From: Tribonema minus | Taxonomy: Eukaryota; Sar; Xanthophyceae; Tribonematales; Tribonemataceae | Direction: 5' to 3' | Length of the DNA stretch: 64,000 nt | Assembly: GCA_017506865.1 (NCBI GenBank) | Contig: JAFCMP010000501.1 | Location: 496,001 to 560,000 of the forward strand | Shown: piece by piece, positions 48,567 through 60,855 of the stretch | Layout: each line of letters starts with the position of its first letter | Position numbering within the stretch: position 1 is the first letter of the stretch | Notes under the pieces: generated by a model | What the model was told of the DNA's origin: nothing | Databases searched by the model: none | Seen by the model: the letters and a program-made list of their open reading frames with translations, nothing else | Translations under genes and position numbers: made by a program

Positions 48567-51500
48567 ATGCCACGGTTGTGGACACTTGGCCGAAAGTGCT
48601 TGCTGGAAGTGCCTGGGCATGCAGCTGATACTTTCGATGGTAATGGCGCTGAACTCCGAGTTTTGAGCTACAATTTGCTTGCCAGCTGTAATGCAGTGGG
48701 CGCTTATGCACCGCCGGCACTGCTGACCTGGCCCGCTCGCAGAGCGCAGCTGCTCAACGATATAACAGAGCTGGCCCCTCATGTGCTGGCGCTACAAGAT
48801 GTTGATGACTACAACGACTGGTGGAGGCCGCAGCTCAGCAATGCGGGCTATGACACCTTTTTCAGGAAACGGACTGCGGCGGTGAGGATGATTTAAGTTG
48901 TCGTGCTTGGCAAGCTGCAAGGGTGTCTATTTGCGAGTGAAGCAACTCTGTGGCCTGTGCTACATGTCACCTGCTGACAGATCGTGATTATCTTCTTGCT
49001 GATACAGCTTGCAGCTGACATGGAGCAGGCAAACGTTTCGTCGGTTTGTCAATTCCTTGGTTGTTTGACCAGGATGTAAGAGAGCCACACACATCAAAAG
49101 CATAATGCCACTGGCATCGCAGGTGTCGGTGCATCCGGAAGGAGTGCTAGCGGGCTGGCGCAGGAGCCACTTCAAGCTAGTGCACAGGTATACCCAAATA
49201 GAAGTAATTGAGATGAGGAACTATTGGAGGTGTACAACTGGCCAATTGTTCATATGGATTCAAGTCATGGCGGTTCTGGTCCAGCCAAATCTCGCAGGTC
49301 TTGCCTCGTGAACTTTGGGACGGCATTCGCCATGACCCGGTGAAGCTAACGGTATCTCATTGCCACGCTGCTGCACACATATGCTCACAACTGTGCTACG
49401 CACGCATATGCATGCGAGCATGTCCAGCCTGACACTCTCAATTGCACCACTCGGTTGCAAACAGCTAGAACTAATTTCACATACTTGTGTTGCGTATTCA
49501 AAGTACTGATTCTGCAATTGCTAAATTATGAGGCATCAGCACAGCATTTCCCCTCGCTCACCGAGCGTCTTCTGCTTAATGTCGCAGTGAGTCACTGGAG
49601 CTAAATCGACTGGCAGAAGATGATGCCATGCCATCGTTGCTCAAGGGACGTGCTGCATCTGCTGACAATGTCGCCGTAATGGTCATCCTTCAGCCTACAC
49701 AAGTGAGCGACTGCCACCAATTGCTGTATTCTGTCCATGGCTTCTTGCTACACTGTTGTTGCCACTTTGTTTTGCTCCAGTACCCACAGGTTTCTCCTTT
49801 ATTGTTACATCAGAGGTGTACTATCATGTGGCGTGCAGTCCAGCACTGCTTGTTTCTACTGTTTCACCCATGTGGCCGCCGCTTGCAACGTAGGGCACAA
49901 TGTCTAAGTGCACACCGACAGCCTCCAGCTATGACAATGCAGCTGCTGATGATGTCGCATCGCTGCCGCAGAGGTCTGCACCTGCTGTTTCGGTCCTCAA
50001 CATGCTCAGCAGTCTGCAGCTCCAAGTAGCTGCATGCTCTTCGGATGTACTTCTATGCGCCAAGCACTGGCTAGATTGAAGGCACCATTGCATGAGCACA
50101 TGCTATCGACGCTGCTTCCCACTACAAATTGCTGCTGACAGCATCAGCATGCAGAGTCGATGCTTACACAACAGGACATAGCTAGCGGCATGTGAAATCA
50201 GCTTTGTCAATACATTGTAGCGCACGAGCAGCATACCAGTGCCACATGTGTGCCGCACTTCACATAAGCACGTGCTCAAACTGCCAACACGCTTGGTGCT
50301 TTGCCGCTGTGTCACTGTAGGGTGCGCGTTTGCCAACAGGCCTGTGTGCAGTCAGTGCTCAGCTCTGCGATGATGCACTCAGGTAAGACACCCCAACGTC
50401 CACTTTCAGTGCAAGCTGGCGGGAGCACACGCGGCATGCAGGTCTGCATGATTTTCAGCCGGATGGCTTCTGTTGCTGCTGCTGACTCCCTTGGCCTGCT
50501 GATGACTGACTTGGCTTCTTCAAGATGGCTTGCAGCTACTTGTTGCACTTTTGCTTCAGTGGATCTCCTGACTCCTTATTCACATCACCGCCCCTGCATC
50601 TTTCACCAGACACCATGTACCTGTAGGGTAATACGTTCGTGTACTTTGAAGTACTTGTTTTGCTGCTTGTTGGACCAGGGCTAAGGACAGCCAACATGCT
50701 GTGCAGCGCTCTAGTGATGAGTACTCTCTTTTGACTTTGATGTCATCATGTTCATGATGACGGAACTGTGACGCGCTCTGCAATGGCACTCGCGCTTGTG
50801 CTGCAGAGGCACACCTGATGGTGAGGATGCGCTGCTGATGCTGCAGACCAAGGGCCTTCTACGCACAGTAGAAGGTGGGCTTCTTACAGCTGCCAATTTT
50901 TTGTTTTCCACAAGCACAATGGCTCACTGAACTGCTTGCTAGAATGCTTTTATTAGTGCCTATAATGAGGTGCTCTGATTCAAAAGTATGAATATTACAG
51001 GTACCTCACGAAAGGAATAGCAGAAAGCATGCTTCAAGTACTTCTAGGAGTTCTACACTGTTTCACGACCTCTGTACTGCCCTATTCGAGCATTAATGGC
51101 TGCATGGCGCAGGTTCACGTACGGCCAGCGGCCAGTGGTATTGGAACTCTATGTGTAGACATCCACCACGATCTGGCGGCTGATGTTGTGGTCGAGCACC
51201 TCAGGAAGCCAACAGTACGTGTCGCGTTGCTCTGCTGCCGACATATGTTATGCCGCAGACCGTGTGGTCTGGAATCATTGCTGCTTGAAATTGCTGCAGA
51301 GTGCGAGTGCACCTGCTTCGAAGTATCTTTTCGTCGCACACACGCATGGGTGTCATGCCGCTGCTGCTGCTGCTGCTGCCGCCACTGGTTGCTGCTGCTG
51401 CAGCATTCAACAGGGACTTCTGCATGCCAGTGGTGCTGTGCGGCACCCTTGGCTGCCAGCCAGGCACCGCACCGCATTTGGCGCTCACCAGGTGGGTGAT

Positions 51501-54500
51501 GATCAGCAGGTGCTGTTGGTGCCACTTGGGTGTGTCACCGATTGCAGCTGTCTGTTTCTTTAAGTTTGGGACTGTTCTGCTCAGTCGCGGACAGTTCTTG
51601 GCATGGCAGTTGCAGATAGTTGAGCTATTGACAGAATTGACAGCACACTGGAAATGCACAACAGCACTAAAGTGCGTCTTAAGGCTGTCACTCACGCTGC
51701 CCTGCTCACCCGTAGCACAAACCCATTTGACTGATACCACTGCAAACAGACGCAGTAAAGTGTTGACCCGGCATTGAATCCTTACGACGTACCTCAACAC
51801 CGAGCTTGTAATTGAAATTGTTGGCGGCACACAACTAGTCATGCGGATTGCATGATTGTCCTGCTTGCGGTGGTGTTACACTAAACAAGGTATATGGCGG
51901 TCAACTCCCGCATACCATGGCTCTGCTTTTGACACAGATGTTGGCTGAGGCCGTCAACATCAGGCAGCAGCACATCCTTCTTTGCCAGCAGCAAATTCAC
52001 CAGAGCAGTCATGATTGCTGTGTTTTTGGGAGCAGGAATAGCTTACTTGGTGCTTCTAACTTTGTCATGATCATGTACATAAAGCCGTACATGCAAGCTT
52101 TGTCCACCCCACACTCCTATCAAAACGACTGTTTTGCTAAAATAAGCAGCACTCCGTCTGCTAGCCCTACTCACAATCTGTATGTATGTACGCTGCTGTC
52201 AACGTCATATTTATATACGTGCGACATGGTATGTACGCATTCATCAACACGTGCTGACAATGAAGGATGCCCTGACTTGACACAGCATTAGCCTTTGGTT
52301 TGGTTTTCTAATGTGATGCGGCAATCCTGCTTGTATATCACAGGGGCGGACGCGACGAACAGAAGGATCCTCCAGTGCCACCGCCTGACCCCCCCAAAGT
52401 GACCTCCTTGGGACCCACCATGGTTATGCTGGAATGGACCGCTGTCAAGGGCACCAAGCGCTATCCCGTCACTGCTTACAGAGTGAGCTGGTGCCAGGGT
52501 GGCAATCCGTCACTGGGCTTCTCTCAAGGGAGGGTGTTCACAGATGCGGAGTGCTTGGAAAGGACCCTCAAGGCTGAAGCGGAAGCAGCGGGCGGCCCCC
52601 CCCGCTCCACACAGAAGGGGGGGAGGGGGGTTGGCTGGGGCAGCAACGAAGGCAAATCCGGGGGCGAGGATGCCGCGCTAACCACAACAACTCAACGCCA
52701 AGCTGTGAGCCCTGATATATGACGATGCAACATTTGGTGAAACAGCTTATTACATGATGGTGCGCGAGCTAGAAGAAGCATGCAGTTTGAGGATGGCCAA
52801 TGTGCTTGGTAGACCGCGTAGGCTGATTTGTAGAAGTAGAATTTACCACGTATACTTTCTTGTCATCTTGTCCAATCATGCGTGCCTGGCTGAGCTGTGT
52901 GACGTCTGCATCCTCACGTGTCAGATATGAGGCCCTGTTGTCATGTCTTGCGTGCAATTCATGTGCAGCACCATCACGTTGCGAAGTGCAACACTGCTCT
53001 GCTGTTCATGTAGCAAACACCGTGTAGCAGTCTGAAACCATTTACACTGATGCCGGCTGCGCTGTCAATCTGTTTTGCTGCTCCTGCAGATTATTGCAGG
53101 CTTGAGCAGCGGTGTGGTGCACGAGTTCAAGGTAGCATCGCTCAACTCCGTGGGGGTTGGCCAGCCTGGGCCGGTAAGAGCGCATGCAGCTCGTGATAAA
53201 CCTCCACCTGACTTGGCAAGTGACTCTTTATGGCACTGATACCTTAGCGCATAGGCTTGGTAACCAAGTGCTGTCGAGTGCTCAAGTCTTGCGAAAGCGT
53301 ACTCGTTCACATTGCACTGCCTGTACTCAGCAGCTCAAGGAGCGTTTAGTGCCACCATTGAAGGTATGACCGGCATAGCAAGCATCACGGCAAAAGTCTG
53401 GCATAATGTTTCCGCCCCTGCCGCAGGTGCCCTTTTCTGTGAAACAGCAGACTGCCGTAGCAGGCGCTCGCCACAACTCAGAGCGAGTGCACTGCTGTCA
53501 ATCCAACAGGGCACAAGCCAGCTGCTAGCTCACGGTCACACGCCTAACGCACTGCAGGGCTATCACAATGGCCTGCGAACACCTGCTTCTGTAGGCGTGT
53601 GAACACGCATGGTTCCCTCTCCAGCCGCCACGCCACCGCAACACTGACACCGTGAAACAGTGTCGCGTTGAGCGTTAAGACATTTTCAAGTACATCTTCA
53701 TGCGCTTCAGTCCACAAACCACAAGAGCAGGGTCTCATACTTTGTGTACCGGTGCAGGCCTCGCCTCCTGTTCGACTGCCGCGATACCGCGACAACGAGC
53801 CAGACGACAGACTTCTACTGAGCGCGGAGACAGTGCAGCGACTAAGGGCAAGGCAGGCGGCGGAAGCGGAGGCTGCTTTGGAGAAGACGTGCCGGGTCGT
53901 GCGCAGGCTTGAGATAACGTGAGTACGGGGTGTTTAAAAAGCGAGGCGCTTCAGTCTTGAAGTTGAAGTACATAAGCCCAACGAGCCGGGCATGGTGACT
54001 TGACATACAAGCGAATGCTTTATGGAGTTGTGCGGCGTGCAGTGTGACATGGCTGTAACTGGTTTGCGCCAAGCTTTTGGAGTCTAAAGCGTCTAGACTA
54101 TGTGCCATGTACTTTTTTGCTTTTGAATGTGCTCACCATGCAGGACCCGGGCGCGCAAAAGCGCTGTTGTCACCGGTCTAGTAGACAGAAATCATTTCTG
54201 TGTTGAAGTGCACGTTGGGACACTTGCTACGTTGCCTGCTCTGCATGCTTGCAGCAACCTCGCCGCAGCAGTATACATCTCGAAATTGCAAAATGTGGCG
54301 CTGATGCCCCTGTGCCCTATTTCCTTGTGTCTCCACAGCAAACATGTCAAGGTTCGCGGGCTTGGCGATGAGACAGAGGAGCAGGTGCGCCGTCATGCCG
54401 AGCGCTGTTGATCGACCGCAGGCCCAGTCCTGATGCCACACCCCCATCTAGTTATGTGCATCGGTTGTCATGTCACAAGTTGTTGCAGTATGCCCATTCC

Positions 54501-57500
54501 TCTGTCAGTCATCAGTAGGCTCCCTTGTTGCACAAGGCCTTCACTACAATGAGGCCCGTGGACATAGCGCCAACGCTGCAGCGATGGAAACTTCTAGGCA
54601 TGTTGTGCTTGGCCATTCACCCCCAGCTGCGCTTGGGATTACAAACTATGTGGCTGAAGTTGTTTCTCTTTGTTGTGCTGCAAATCTCTTATGTCAGGGA
54701 CAGCAGCTGGGCACCCTGTCTGGCTACACCCCTCGTCTTGTGGATGGGACACTCAACACAGAGCAAGCTACACACAGAACCTCAAGGTAAAGTTCACATT
54801 TGAAGTTACACACTGATTCTCACATTAAAGTGCACTCTAGAGATGAAGAAAGTGTCGCAGACTTGTCCCTGGCTGATGAGAAAAGAGTTGCACCTGCGCA
54901 TTGGAGCGGAGTTTGCTGGCATGGAGGAGCCTGTCTTTGAGTCTTTGTGGGTGTCAATGGCTCCCTGGAAAACTTGGTGAAGTTGTGATTTGATAATGGT
55001 CATGTATGAGAGTCAACGGGGCGTCATTTTACAACAAGGAGCCTGTTACACTTTTGATGTTGAGACTCACCTCAGGAGCATGAACACGTTGTGGCTCACG
55101 TCGCAAGTTTGTACTGTGCGTTGCTTGTGTCACCCTGGCGCACACCAAACCCACTCAGGCCAATGCTAAGCTGACAGTTGTTCAGTACTTGATTTTTTTT
55201 TGTCCAGCACTTGAAGTTAAATGGTCCTCTGTAATGTGTTCTGTGTGCAGCGAGCTCTTCGAAGGTGCAGCTGCCAACACTGGCGCTGACGCTACAACTG
55301 CATCACCATCCACAGACGTTGCGGTGAGTGCCATACGTTGGCTTGTCAAGCGACAAGTATCATCGGGTTCCTCTGTGTGAGCGCCTGTATATCATCACAG
55401 TACCGTGCTTATTGCCTGAAGCGCGTGCTTGATGATCATTAATTCATCTCGGCATGCCCACATCTGGCGGCTTGTATCCCTTGCGCACTCATGCCTGCTG
55501 TTTTTGCTGCGGGCATTTCGCGCCGATGTAGCAATGGATCATTATCTTGCTGTGCAAGTGCTTGTAATGCTACCCATGAGACAGCCAGTTTCTGTGCCAG
55601 TTGCCATCGCCGCGCAGTTTAGTGGTGTGGCACATGTGCCTTGCAGGGATGACGTTGCGCATTCCATTTGTACTGCATGACATCAGCTGCATGCACCAAA
55701 TGTTTGCATGGCGCTATCCGTATGCTAGCGTACAATATATGGTGGCTCGAGCGGGTGATTTTAAACATCTGCGTCTCTGCTCTGTCGCTGCAGACTGGGC
55801 CTGCCAAGTTGCCACCAGCCATTGGCGCACCTGCAAAGACGACACCAGCAGTGACTGGGCTTAGATCCAAGTTTCATGATCACAGGTGAGAGTCGATGAT
55901 AGTTTCGCAGTGGTACTCAAGATTTGACAGCTAGGAGCACTGAGAAGGAGCTTGCTTTAATGCAGTAAAGTGCGCCGCCAAGTTGCAGGCAGCGCCCACA
56001 ATACATACCTGGTGCATGCTGCCTCTGTCACTCCGCCCGCTTACAGTCAGTGCTAGTGGAGGGTCGCATCAGCACGTCATGCCAGTTTTTGAACGCTTTC
56101 AGCCTGTGCAACTCAAATGGCCACTCCCACCTCAGAGGGCGACTCATACTTCGCGCCTCCTCGCTGTACTTGCCACCGCTCTCAATGCACGTGATACAAG
56201 TCACTGCATCTCAAGCAATCTCCACAGCAGACAGCCCCCTTTCTTCGCCTTCGCTTTCACCATTCCAGATGCACCAGGCCTTATCTTAAACTTCTGAATG
56301 TTGTGTTGATTCCATGCAGCTTGGGACTTGTCAGCGCGTACCGTGCTTATCGCCGCGGCGGCGAACCGGCATTTACCACTGCAACACCGGCCTTCATGGG
56401 CACTGTGGACTACATACTGCACAGCGCGCACGCACTTCAGACAACGCGTGTGCTGTCGCTGCCGGAGCTGCACGAGATTGAGGGGCGTGATATGCAGGCA
56501 AGGGACCACCAAAAGTGTCACTTTGGTGCTTGTTCTGTGGTGCACAGTGTGCTGTGCTGTTGTGCTCGATGGCCCACATGCATGTAAATGTTGATACAAC
56601 CCATGTGCGCGTCTGAATCAGGACTACTTCGGCGCTGGAGCGGAGTCGGAAAATCCAGGTGGCAGGCTACTGACAGGGCGACTGTATCCAGTGGTCAATG
56701 TCCTGCCCAATAGGAATAGCTGGTGGGAGCGGGGCTTCCGTTAACTAATCCCTCTCATAAGCCCCCCTCATGTTGAGTTTTGGATGCTCAGAGGCTTGTG
56801 TGTTTAACGCAGGGGCTGCGTTGAAAAGCTTGAGTGTGTGTGGGGGGGGGGGTTCAAGCACGCCCCCGTCACATACTTTGGCCACCTCAATACACTTGAT
56901 TGCTTGAATACCAATGCTGGCACGACAAGTGCCAACCTTGGTATGTACCATTGTCCTGGCCTCATGGAACCACCGTGCATATTCGGCCACAACAATCATC
57001 CTGCACTTCAGTGTCACCCTTGCGAGAGCCCTGGCATGACCATGGCTTTGCCTTTATGTTAATAGGGGGCAACTTCACTTTGAGGGCATATGATGGAATG
57101 ATGAACAATTCCCCCCCCTCGCTATGGCCGCGTGCTCTCGGCACCCAAATGGTCAAGTGCAGGGGGCAATGTCTACAGGAGAATACGGCATCCCATTCCT
57201 CCAGGTCTCTTCCTTGCCTGCCGGTAGGAAGAGGGACAGGCTCTTCGCCACCTCTTTCTGCAGCTTGACAACTTGACCTGTGATGATTGATGCATGCCTC
57301 CTGTGGGTGGCTCAGATGTTTCGCAAACATGTGGAATGCTGTCAACACGGCATTGTCAACCAAATATGTAAATCTCTGCTTGCACTGTGTGCTATGCTGC
57401 TGGCATTACCCGCACTGCCTCGCTCAGGCTGTGCTCGTGCGCCCACTGAGCTGAGGGCGAGCAGCGCCGTGATTGTGCTGCCTCCTCTTTTTGTGCTTTT

Positions 57501-57752
57501 CAGGAGCTGAAAATGGTCCCAGAAAGTGGAGACACGGCACCACCCGCCTCCTGGTGTGACGACCCTACTAATAGTGATTATTATCAGGGAGAATGGGCCC
57601 CATTCCTGGTCTCGAATGACAGGACGTTGCGGCATTGGCTGCCCGACAAGTACCATCCCAGTGACCACCTGTTGCTGGCTGCTGACCTGCGGTTTGATGC
57701 GCAAGAGTGCGCAGCGACTGTGCCGCTGGTCAGCACAGAAGGACGCAAATGA
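48567..57752 (+). CDS. CCR4-like exonuclease-endonuclease-phosphatase fold protein with inserted fibronectin III domain
   Basis: Exons: 48567-48881, 49123-49187, 49588-49702, 51113-51214, ~51404-51491, 52344-52704, 53090-53173, 53758-53918, ~54144-54170, ~54339-54410, 55251-55323, 55794-55885, 56320-56497, 56622-~56740, 57504-57752 (TGA). The N-terminal EEP half reads LRVLSYNLLAS, LALQDVDDYNDWWRP, GVLAGWRRSHFKLV, ADNVAVMVILQPT and VVLCGTLGCQPGTAP. An FN3 domain follows (VTSLGPTMVMLEWTAVKG, then GLSSGVVHEFKVASLNSVGV), then a charged helix and a linker. The EEP fold then finishes with SAYRAYRRGGEPAFTTATPA, FMGTVDYILHSAHAL, VLSLPELHEIEG and KYHPSDHLLLAADLRF. The usual LQE is LQD and the usual GDFN is GTLG, so catalysis is doubtful. 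Exon 13 uses a GC donor. The exon 4-5, 9-11 and 14-15 junctions are uncertain. Confidence 0.78.
51362..51382. repeat. (CTG)n trinucleotide run
   Basis: Seven near-perfect CTG triplets precede a second CTG-rich run and the CTGCAG acceptor of the EEP gene's fifth exon. The triplets may double as part of the acceptor tract or may encode poly-Leu if the exon begins further upstream. Confidence 0.75.
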
Positions 57753-59352
57753 ATGCACAATGTCACAGATGAATGCACAATGTGCGTGTGTGTGTCCTAC
57801 CAGCTGTGCGGTGCTGTGTGCTGTCGGAGTTTTGCATGGCTGGCTCTTGAGGCGTTGAGCACATCATGATGACTGAAAGGTGATGGCGACCCTATCGATG
57901 GTGATCACTGGTGCGATCAGCTGCCCCTTGATTCCTGCTAAATGAAGTGCTTGACATACTATAGTGATGCCACACTCGGGCTGCAGAAATGGGAGCAGTG
58001 ACTCCCCGAGAACCCGTGCCACAAAGTTTGCATTGCAGGTGAATACTGTCATTAACAAGCCTTGGCGTAGCGGCCATCGGGTACCTCACATTCATCAGCA
58101 GCAGTGCTCAATCACATTTGACTCAGCGCTCATCACGGACAACATGGCTCCGCGATTTCTGTACGCCGCCACTCCCCGTTTGCGTCAGGTTTTGCAATGC
58201 GCAAAACACAGGTGAATGAGGTCATGCTCAACAGCTGTCCTCAAATTGGCACAACCATAGCATAAAAGTTGGTGGCGATTGATGACCTCAACAGCTGTCC
58301 TCAAATTGGCACAACCATAGCATAAAAGTTGGTGGCGATTGGCCGCTTACCCAGCATGTGAGTGCATCAGGTGCTCCAACTGCATGCCAGCTGCAACGAG
58401 AGCAATGGATCATGAGCATCACCGTGCCGTGCTTCACATACTCGGCAGCTCGCCGCAGCAATGCAGGGTGTGATGCAAGAGCCAACCATTGGCATCCCAA
58501 GCCTCACAGTCCATGAGACAGCCGTCATTGAAGGCTTCATTACGCGAACAAAGGTGGGTTCGCGTCAGAGCATAAATGACACAGATGCGCCAGCACTCTT
58601 GAAAACATGGACGTCAATCGTTTGAATTCATCACATCTTCCCTATTTTGAAAACAAGCAAAATCGCGGACACACAACGAACCAACTGTACTGCTCAGAAT
58701 TTTCAGTGGTGCCTGTGCCAGGAGAAGGTCTAGTGTGCATGGCATGGCACAAAAGTTCGCTATAGCGCTTGTGTGACAACGGTGCTTCTTGTGGCAGTCT
58801 ACAACGTCTGTGAGGATGTCAGTGACACAGCGCCTGCACTCTCTCTAGCTTCCAAGCAGCAATCAGCGCTATCGCTTGCGTCTGTGTCACTTGCATGTTC
58901 TGTGCCATATGGAATATTCCTTCTCGCACTGCTCTTCAATCTTGCACACGCTCCAACTGTGGCCTAGTGCGCCTTTACACTCTCTGTGCAGATTGCCAGG
59001 CCACTATACCACCTGCCTGTGTTTCATGCAACCGCACATTGAGGTGCAAAAAAAACACCACCACCTCCCCCATCTGCCTTGACTGTTAACCTGCAGTTGT
59101 TGTCAAACGGCCAAGGCCACTGCAGCACCGCTCTGAAATCTTTCTTGCCACTCTGTGAAACAGGCAGTGCCACCTGGTCGCGGGCGCCAGCGTGTAGTCT
59201 CAACGATCGCCCATTCCAGGTGCGCAAGTGACGCGTACTGGCTGTGAGCGCTGCCGCTGAGACAAACCTCTTTCAAGTGCGTGCATCAAGGGCGTGGAAG
59301 CGGCCAGCGCCAACTTCAACAGTGCCAACTTCAACAGCGCCGCTCAGCTCTC
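57753..59352. other. Convergent intergenic region
   Basis: About 1.6 kb between the EEP-FN3 stop (+) and the stop of the next minus-strand gene. It contains a perfect 60-bp-period tandem duplication (listed separately) and a paired GCCAACTTCAACAG string near 59308-59336. Open frames at 57964-58215 and elsewhere have no family resemblance. Confidence 0.45.
58227..58341. repeat. Perfect 60-bp-period tandem duplication
   Basis: A 55-bp block beginning CTCAACAGCTGTCCTCAAAT is followed exactly 60 bp later by an identical copy. The copies differ only in the 5-bp spacer. Complete identity marks it as the youngest duplication in the window. Confidence 0.95.
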
Positions 59353-60222
59353 TCAGGCAAAGACGTCGCTCCACACGAGCTCGTACTCGTTGCCGAGCAC
59401 GTGCCTGACCGCCACCAGCTGCTGCGTGCCGCCATGCCCGTAGCGGCCGTTGTAGTGCGCCGCAAGCTGCGCCAGCTGCGCCGCCGTCAGCGCCGCCGTG
59501 GGGTCGGGCCGCAGGTCCAGCAACGGCGCTTGCTTGCTCGTGAAGAAAGTCTCAATGTCGAAATCCCGCATGAGCTCTTGCCAGCGCTCGGCGCTGAGGA
59601 GGTACTCGCGCGCGCGCACCTGCGGGAAGCGCGGCAGCCAGTCCCACTCATCCCCCGTGTGACAGCCCAGGATGGGGTCCTCCGAGGCGTCGACGGCGCG
59701 CGCCAGCATCGCCTCCAGCAGCAGCTTGCGCAGCACTTCGTGGCGGATCTTGTTGGCGACGGCCTGGATGACTGCGCGTGCGGGCAGCGGGCCCGCCAGC
59801 TCCAGCATCATGCTGCGGTGGCGGTAGAAGGCATAGCTGCCCTGCGCCTGCACCGGCCTGCAGTCGCAGTCAGGTGAGCCCAGGGCGATCAGGATGGCCC
59901 TCCCCTCGGCAAGCACTGTGGGGCCGGCCGGCACTGCGCCCCTGCGGCGTTTGCTGTGCTTGGCGCCGAAGGCATGGCCGTGGATGGTCGCCACCTCGTC
60001 ATGCTCGCTGCTGCACTGCCAGATGTAAGCACTGAGATGGGCGGCAATGTCGTCCGCATCTATCTCATAAAAAATCAGGTCTTCCTCCAAACTCTCGTCC
60101 TTGGCGTCCTGGACTTTGGAGCCCGCGGCGAAAACTGGGAGGGTCGTCGTCCCATCTCTCCACCTCACTTTCCTGGGGCTGTGCACAGTGATACACTGTA
60201 GCCGGCATGACAGGGCAAGCAT
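59353..60222 (-). CDS. Unrecognised 289-residue protein, single exon
   Basis: An uninterrupted GC-rich minus-strand frame from ATG at 60222 to a stop at 59353. I do not recognise the family. Visible text includes LEEDLIFYEIDADDIAAHLS, a basic patch KHSKRRRG, ALGSPDCDCRPVQAQG, a helix-rich stretch (VIQAVANKIRHEVLRKLLLE), GCHTGDEWDWLPRFPQVRAR and a C-terminal QLVAVRHVLGNEYELVWSDV. It is soluble, with no signal peptide or membrane helix. A second ATG at 60334, in another frame, opens MSSNPAPVAG and could join this frame through a 34-nt GT-AG segment (60151-60118), adding an Ala/Pro-rich N-terminus. The single-exon start is simpler and is chosen here. The frame is too long, and its codon bias too strong, to be chance. 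Confidence 0.6.
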   Translation of the reverse strand: MLALSCRLQCITVHSPRKVRWRDGTTTLPVFAAGSKVQDAKDESLEEDLIFYEIDADDIAAHLSAYIWQCSSEHDEVATIHGHAFGAKHSKRRRGAVPAGPTVLAEGRAILIALGSPDCDCRPVQAQGSYAFYRHRSMMLELAGPLPARAVIQAVANKIRHEVLRKLLLEAMLARAVDASEDPILGCHTGDEWDWLPRFPQVRAREYLLSAERWQELMRDFDIETFFTSKQAPLLDLRPDPTAALTAAQLAQLAAHYNGRYGHGGTQQLVAVRHVLGNEYELVWSDVFA

Positions 60223-60855
60223 CCCGCGCTCTCGCTTCAGGGGCTGCAGTAGGTGCAGCTTTGAGTGGTGCAGCTGTCTCGGTCGTCTGCCGCAGCAGAT
60301 CCGTGCCGGCCACAGGTGCAGGATTGCTGCTCATGCTGGACTTGCCTTCCCTGCCCCCCCGTGCTGCTGCACACCGCCACCCTGCTGCACACCACCTTTT
60401 TCAAAATTTTTGTTGCTCGGCAATTGAACTTAACCTTGAAGTTGTCGTCGTCGGGTGACATTTAGTTCCGAGACCGAGTGCGTGCCAGAGCGCGCCGAGC
60501 ACATCAGCGGACTGCGGCATTGACTATGAACTAGATATACGCTGCGACAATCGAGGCATCGTGCAAGCTGGCACCAATATGCTGGTAGAAGAAAAAGTGT
60601 GTTGTTCATTCCGTCGGGCAGGCGATAGATGGAGCACGCGACCGATTGCGACTTGACTTGCGCTAGGCTTCGGCCTCCCGCTCTGATGCAGAAATCCTCC
60701 GCCTTGGTCGCTCGGTGCCACGAGTCGGTGGGCAAGAACCATAAGAGTTTTGTTGTTGCAGCGGTGGCGGGTGTTTGGCGGCAGGCGAAGAACACGGAGG
60801 AGAACACACACTGCTGCCATGTGTGATCATTTACTGACACGCAACAACTGCAAAC
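60223..60855. other. Divergent intergenic region
   Basis: About 630 bp between the start codons of the unrecognised minus-strand gene and the secreted-protein gene, so it should contain two promoters. Paired TTGAACTTAACCTTGAAGTT motifs lie at 60424-60443. No TATA element is obvious. Confidence 0.4.

Noticed and set aside
59281..59877. 198-residue plus-strand frame opposite the unrecognised minus-strand gene
   Set aside because: Gln/Arg-rich low-complexity composition typical of a complement of GC-rich coding DNA; the minus frame is longer and more protein-like.
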